Below are positions 59,991 to 64,000 of a stretch of DNA of 64,000 nucleotides, in pieces; the first letter of the stretch is position 1; each line of letters opens with the position of its first letter. A model generated the notes under the pieces. The model did no database searches. It saw only the letters and a program-made list of their open reading frames with translations, and was not told the DNA's origin. The translations under genes were made by a program, and so were the position numbers. The stretch is from Pyrenopolyporus hunteri (lineage: Eukaryota; Ascomycota; Sordariomycetes; Xylariales; Hypoxylaceae), in contig CADCXC010000014.1 of assembly GCA_902806595.1 (NCBI GenBank), positions 992,001-1,056,000 on the forward strand. The letters are read 5' to 3'.

Positions 59991-61467
59991 CTAATTTTGG
60001 CCCGCGATTTCTTCTCTTTCGTCTTCCCATTCATCGTCGTCCATCCGATCGCCGACAGCCTCCTCGGCATCTCCCGCTAATCCTTCGCTGTCTATCTCAT
60101 CCTCCTCCATCATCTCGTCGAATAGGTCGCTGTTATTGCCGTCCATATCAACGTCCTCGTCCTCGTCATCCTCATTATCCTCGGCTCCATCTTTGCTCTT
60201 CTTAGCGCCATTCGCTTCCCGTTCTTTCTTCTTCTTCTCGACGTTCGCCTTCTGCTGCTTTCTCCTTGCTTCCTTCTCCCGTCTGCGCTCTTCCCATCGC
60301 TTTTCGAGATCCTGAATCTCTTGTCTCGACTTGTGGATGTGCTCGTGCCACATCGTCTTGCCAGAGCATAGCCCTTCTTCGACTTTAGTCATGCGCAATT
60401 TCATACGAGGCCCAAGTTCGACGAGTTTGACACGCCGCCGCTCTACCCTTTCGTCACTGTCTGCGACCTTATCTCCGTTTTCCAGTCTAGCCGCGCGCGC
60501 CTTACTCGAGAGCACTCTGCGCGGCGCATCCTCTAGGACCTCGACCTCAGCGTCTGTGTCCATTTCGCTTCCGCTCGTGCCGTCCGTCATGTAGCCCTCG
60601 CCATTCTCGCCTCCTATCATGTATTCGGAGATATCCTCTAACTTTCCTAGATTCGGGACGCCACCTTTTCGGTTCTTAGCACTGAGAAGCTTCTCAGCAG
60701 CATCGAGCCTACGGAGCGGTTTTGACACTCCAGCAGCCTTCGTAGATATAGCATAATGTCTAAAATTGAGGACGAAGGAGCCGTCATCTCCGTCCTTTGC
60801 TGGCTCTCTGTTCAGAAGCAGAACTCTGCGTATCGACTTGAGCGGCGTAGTCTGAGGGTTGATGCGAGGGAAAAGCGACTGGAACACGGTGGTGGTAAGG
60901 GATTCGAGGTGTTTAGGAACTTTAGAATTGGCGTCCGCGCCAGGGGTAGAGATGTTGTTCATTATCAGCTGAAGGTAGGCCATGAGTTAGCAATTCACAG
61001 GAAGAAAGGAAGAACAGCCGAGCTCATACCAATGGAGGTGTGATGTACTCCTTGCCTCCGCCTCGAGGATGTCTTTGCGCTTTGCGCACATCTTTGCAGA
61101 GCGAGTATTTCTCTACACGGAAATGTAACGTAGGGCCGCGCGGTGTGGTAGCTATGCGCAGATTGGTGTTGCCGGATTCTGATCGCGAGAATAGAAGGAG
61201 ATGAGTGACGCCGAGAGGGCCGGTCATGGTAACGTAGTCCCTCAGACGGTTTGCGCGACGCTCTTTCAGACGAGTTGCGGTACCGGGTTCCATGACCTGA
61301 CGAACATCTCTTGCCAATTGGCTAACACTAGATCCAACCTCTCCAGCGCCGATGCGAATAACCATGCTCTTTGGATCTTGGACTGCGGAGCGGCCTGTCA
61401 GAGGAGCCTTGTGCTTGGGATTATTTGCGCCGACATGGGTGCGCTTCTTCGTTCGACTTCTAGCCAT
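59991..61467 (-). CDS. SSF1: Ssf1/Peter Pan ribosome biogenesis protein, Brix domain
   Basis: A nucleolar assembly factor for the 60S subunit. Exons 61467..61030 and 60968..59991 with a 61-bp intron (branch GCTAAC) give 471 aa. The basic N-terminus MARSRTKKRTH opens the protein and a Brix domain runs from about residue 30 to 330. Recognisable blocks are MVIRIGAGEVGSSVSQLARD, RLRDYVTMTGPLGVTHLL, PRGPTLHFRVEKYSL and PLLIMNN at the splice junction. Near 245-265 LVELGPRMKLRMTKVEEGL is the Ssf1/Peter Pan signature. The C-terminus has a Lys/Glu/Arg coiled coil followed by an acidic Asp/Glu-rich tail. Ssf1 works with Rrp14/Rrp15 in 27S pre-rRNA processing. It is transcribed divergently from RRP3. 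Confidence 0.94.
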
Positions 61468-62011
61468 TTCTCATATACTTTATAACTTTCGGGGGATCCT
61501 GTTCTGTAGCAATTGGAAAGACTGGTTCGTTCGCAGGCTCGGGATGCAAACAAACAGCTGTCTGAGACTGCTGAATATATTGTCGCGTATATTTGCCGAG
61601 CTAAAAAGATTAGAAGAAGCAAGCCCGAACTTTTTTTTTTCTTTCCCTTCGCAGCTGGCAGAAAAAAAGATCCTGCTAGAGCAGAGCGTACGCAATACTA
61701 GCTCAATGGCTGCAAAGTGCGTACAAAGTCTAAGTACCGAATACTTAGTGGGGCACACCGCTGATAAGATAGAAACCTAGAAACAGAAGGCGGTCAAGAT
61801 TTCGAGGTGCGGGATGCGAATAATTTATCATTTATCTCGTAACTACCGGACTTATCGACTTATCGCAACTTTCCACCCAAATTTGACATTGACATCGACA
61901 TCGACGTTGTCATTTCCAAAGACTGAGACCAAGATATCTCCTGCGAACAACACACATACCATAAAATAGAACCCGCCTACAGCCGTACGACTATAAAATT
62001 CTCTCTCAAAA
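61468..62011. promoter_or_regulatory. Shared promoter region, SSF1 and RRP3
   Basis: 544 bp between the two divergent start codons. A T-rich/pyrimidine tract lies near 61630-61645 and a GACATTGACATCGACATCGAC repeat near 61885. Both genes serve ribosome assembly, so a common regulatory region is likely. No known element was identified. Confidence 0.5.
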
Positions 62012-63737
62012 ATGTCCTCCGCTAAGAGACGAAAGTTGTCACCCGCCGCCGATGGTCAAGACGAATCCCCCGATTCCGAAACTGTTGAAGGCTCTGTTGT
62101 CGAATCCGCCCCCAAGACCTTCAAAGAATTGGTGTGTTGCGCATCTGGCCCTGCTACTACTAATATACCCTTCTCTAATACCCGTGGTTCTTTGTAGGGC
62201 ATCGTCGATCCGTTAGTCGAGGCGTGCCACTCGCTTGGCTACAAGCACCCAACGCCTATTCAGGCGCAAGCCATCCCCCTCGCTCTACAGAATAGAGACC
62301 TCATAGGTCTAGCCGAAACCGGTAGCGGAAAGACAGCCGCTTTCGTACTGCCTATCCTTCAGGCGCTGCTCGAGAAACCTTCGCCCTTTTTCGGCCTTAT
62401 ACTAGCCCCGACTCGTGAACTGGCGACGCAGATCGGACAGTCGGTTGATGCCCTCGGCGCCTCCATATCCGTAAGATGCGCCGTCATTGTCGGGGGTTTA
62501 GACATGGTCCCGCAAGCCATCGCCTTGTCTAAAAAGCCCCATATTGTGGTAGCCACTCCGGGACGTCTGCTGGACCACCTCGAGAAGACGAAGGGTTTCA
62601 AGCTGTCCAATACGAAGTACTTAGTTATCGACGAAGCCGATCGATTGTTGGATATGGACTTCGGTCCCATACTCGACAAGTTACTCAAGTTCCTCCCGAG
62701 GGAGAGGCGCACGTTCCTCTTCAGCGCTACCATGTCGTCAAAGGTCGAAAGCTTGCAGAGAGCCAGTCTGAGAGACCCGTTGCGTGTCAGCATCAGCACC
62801 AACAAATACCAAACAGTTTCCACCCTGCAGCAATATTACCTCTTCATCCCACACATGCACAAGGACACGTACCTGATTTTCCTAGTGGCGAGCGAATTTG
62901 CGGGACGTTCTACCATAATATTCACACGAACGGTCTACGAAACCCAGAGGGTCGCGATCCTGCTCCGATACCTAGGCTTCGGAGCAATTCCTCTTCATGG
63001 TCAGTCAGCGTCTCTGAGCACGACAGATTTATCTCACATCCTTCATCTACCAGTATTTCGTCTAGCTCTTACCATTGACAATCATTGACGCCGTTTTCTA
63101 CAGGTCAACTATCACAATCTGCGCGACTAGGTGCGCTGAATAAGTTCAAATCTGGGTCGCGTGATATCCTGGTGGCAACAGACGTTGCTGCGCGAGGTTT
63201 GGATATACCCAAGGTTGACGTCGTGCTTAACTACGATTTACCTCAAGATAGTAGGTCGACCCCTCTAAGCGAAACCCCCTATACGCCCCACGCGCCCTAT
63301 GCAGCCCATGTTAGAATATCCGGCCTGTTGGAGTGATCCTGGCGGATACATTCACCTACGTTGTTATCGAATTGCCTTCAACTGTTGGGTAGAATTACTA
63401 ATCTCAATTCATAGGCAAGACGTACATACACCGAGTAGGAAGAACAGCGCGCGCGGGTAACGCGGGTCAAGCACTGAGTCTAGTTACGCAGTATGATCTT
63501 GAAATATATCAGCGAATCGAGGCCGCTCTCGGTAAGAAGCTAGGCGAGTATGAGACTAGCAAAGAAGAAGTCATGGTTTTCAAGCCTCGAGTCGAAGAAG
63601 CCCAGCGCCACGCACGTAATGAGATGAAGAATTTGCTCGACGACCGCGGTAAGAAGGGTTCGGTCCTGAGAGGCCGCCACACCGCTAAAGGCACCGGGAA
63701 GAGACGCCACGACGCTATGGACGCCGAGGAAGGGTAA
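62012..63737 (+). CDS. RRP3: DEAD-box RNA helicase Rrp3
   Basis: An ATP-dependent RNA helicase needed for 18S rRNA maturation. Exons 62012..62131, 62198..62999, 63104..63250 and 63415..63737 (introns 66, 104 and 164 bp) give 463 aa. A short basic N-terminus precedes the Q motif (HPTPIQAQAIP). Helicase motifs in order are AETGSGKT (I), PTRELA (Ia), TPGRLL (Ib), DEAD (II, in VIDEADRLLD), SAT (III), TIIFTRT (IV), ATDVAARGLDIP (V) and HRVGRTAR (VI). The IPLHGQLSQSARLGALNKFK join fixes intron 2. The C-terminus is basic (GKRRHDAMDAEEG), as in Rrp3. Other DEAD-box helicases share the core, but length, N-terminus and tail suit Rrp3 best. The final GAAGGGTAAG could be a donor, but the family normally ends at this point. 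Confidence 0.93.
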
Positions 63738-64000
63738 GTAGCGTTGTGGGAAAATTAAATGAATAGATCATGAAAATGATAGGTTAAAGAAGAGTTGGCG
63801 AAACATCCAGCTAGATTACTACAGATACCCAGCAATAAACAGCTATCATAATGGAACCCTAGACACGATGATGATAAGTAACATGATTTTAAGGCATATA
63901 TCGGCGACGCTCCTCTACCACCTTGTTGATTATTCATTCTATCGCCCAACGTCCATTATTCACTACTACAAGGTTCGCCTGAGCGCCAAATAAAATTTGA

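Overview
The window is nuclear DNA from a filamentous ascomycete (Pezizomycotina, most likely a sordariomycete). Most protein genes are split by short GT..AG introns of 50-180 bp with CTAAC/CTGAC-type branch sites. The gene content is typical of these fungi: a GH7 cellobiohydrolase, a QDE-2-type Argonaute, a non-reducing polyketide synthase (NR-PKS) and an AflR-type Zn2Cys6 regulator. Exon structures below were worked out by hand from splice signals, reading frame and family motifs. No similarity search was run.

Layout. 0.5-2.3 kb: acidic Ser/Asp-rich protein of unknown function. About 5.2-5.4 kb: a U2 spliceosomal snRNA gene on the minus strand. 6.0-8.7 kb: kinesin with a long insert in the motor domain (kinesin-6-like). 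12.0-13.6 kb: secreted GH7 cellobiohydrolase without a cellulose-binding module. 14.7-16.3 kb: DUF1295/methyltransferase-like membrane protein with six N-terminal AEQDRY repeats. 16.6-19.6 kb: full-length Argonaute. 20.3-21.5 kb: WD40 protein.

22-46 kb looks like a secondary-metabolite neighbourhood: a cytochrome P450, an AflR-like Zn2Cys6 regulator, a SAT-KS-AT-PT-ACP-ACP-R NR-PKS of about 2281 aa, a zinc-free medium-chain reductase, an aldo-keto reductase and a secreted FAD-linked (BBE-type) oxidase. The R domain predicts release of an aromatic polyketide aldehyde, which the redox enzymes could then modify. That the genes work as one pathway is inferred from proximity and enzyme class only.

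46-54 kb: tRNA-Asn(GUU), a 63-aa secreted protein with eight cysteines, an OPT oligopeptide transporter with clustered GATA sites in its promoter, and a CNT nucleoside transporter. 54-58.9 kb is gene-poor. 58.9-63.7 kb: a secreted or type I membrane protein of unknown function, then the divergently transcribed ribosome-biogenesis genes SSF1 and RRP3.

Intergenic DNA is sprinkled with palindromic TAGGTACCTA-type motifs (about 20 places). I saw none in the exons I assembled.
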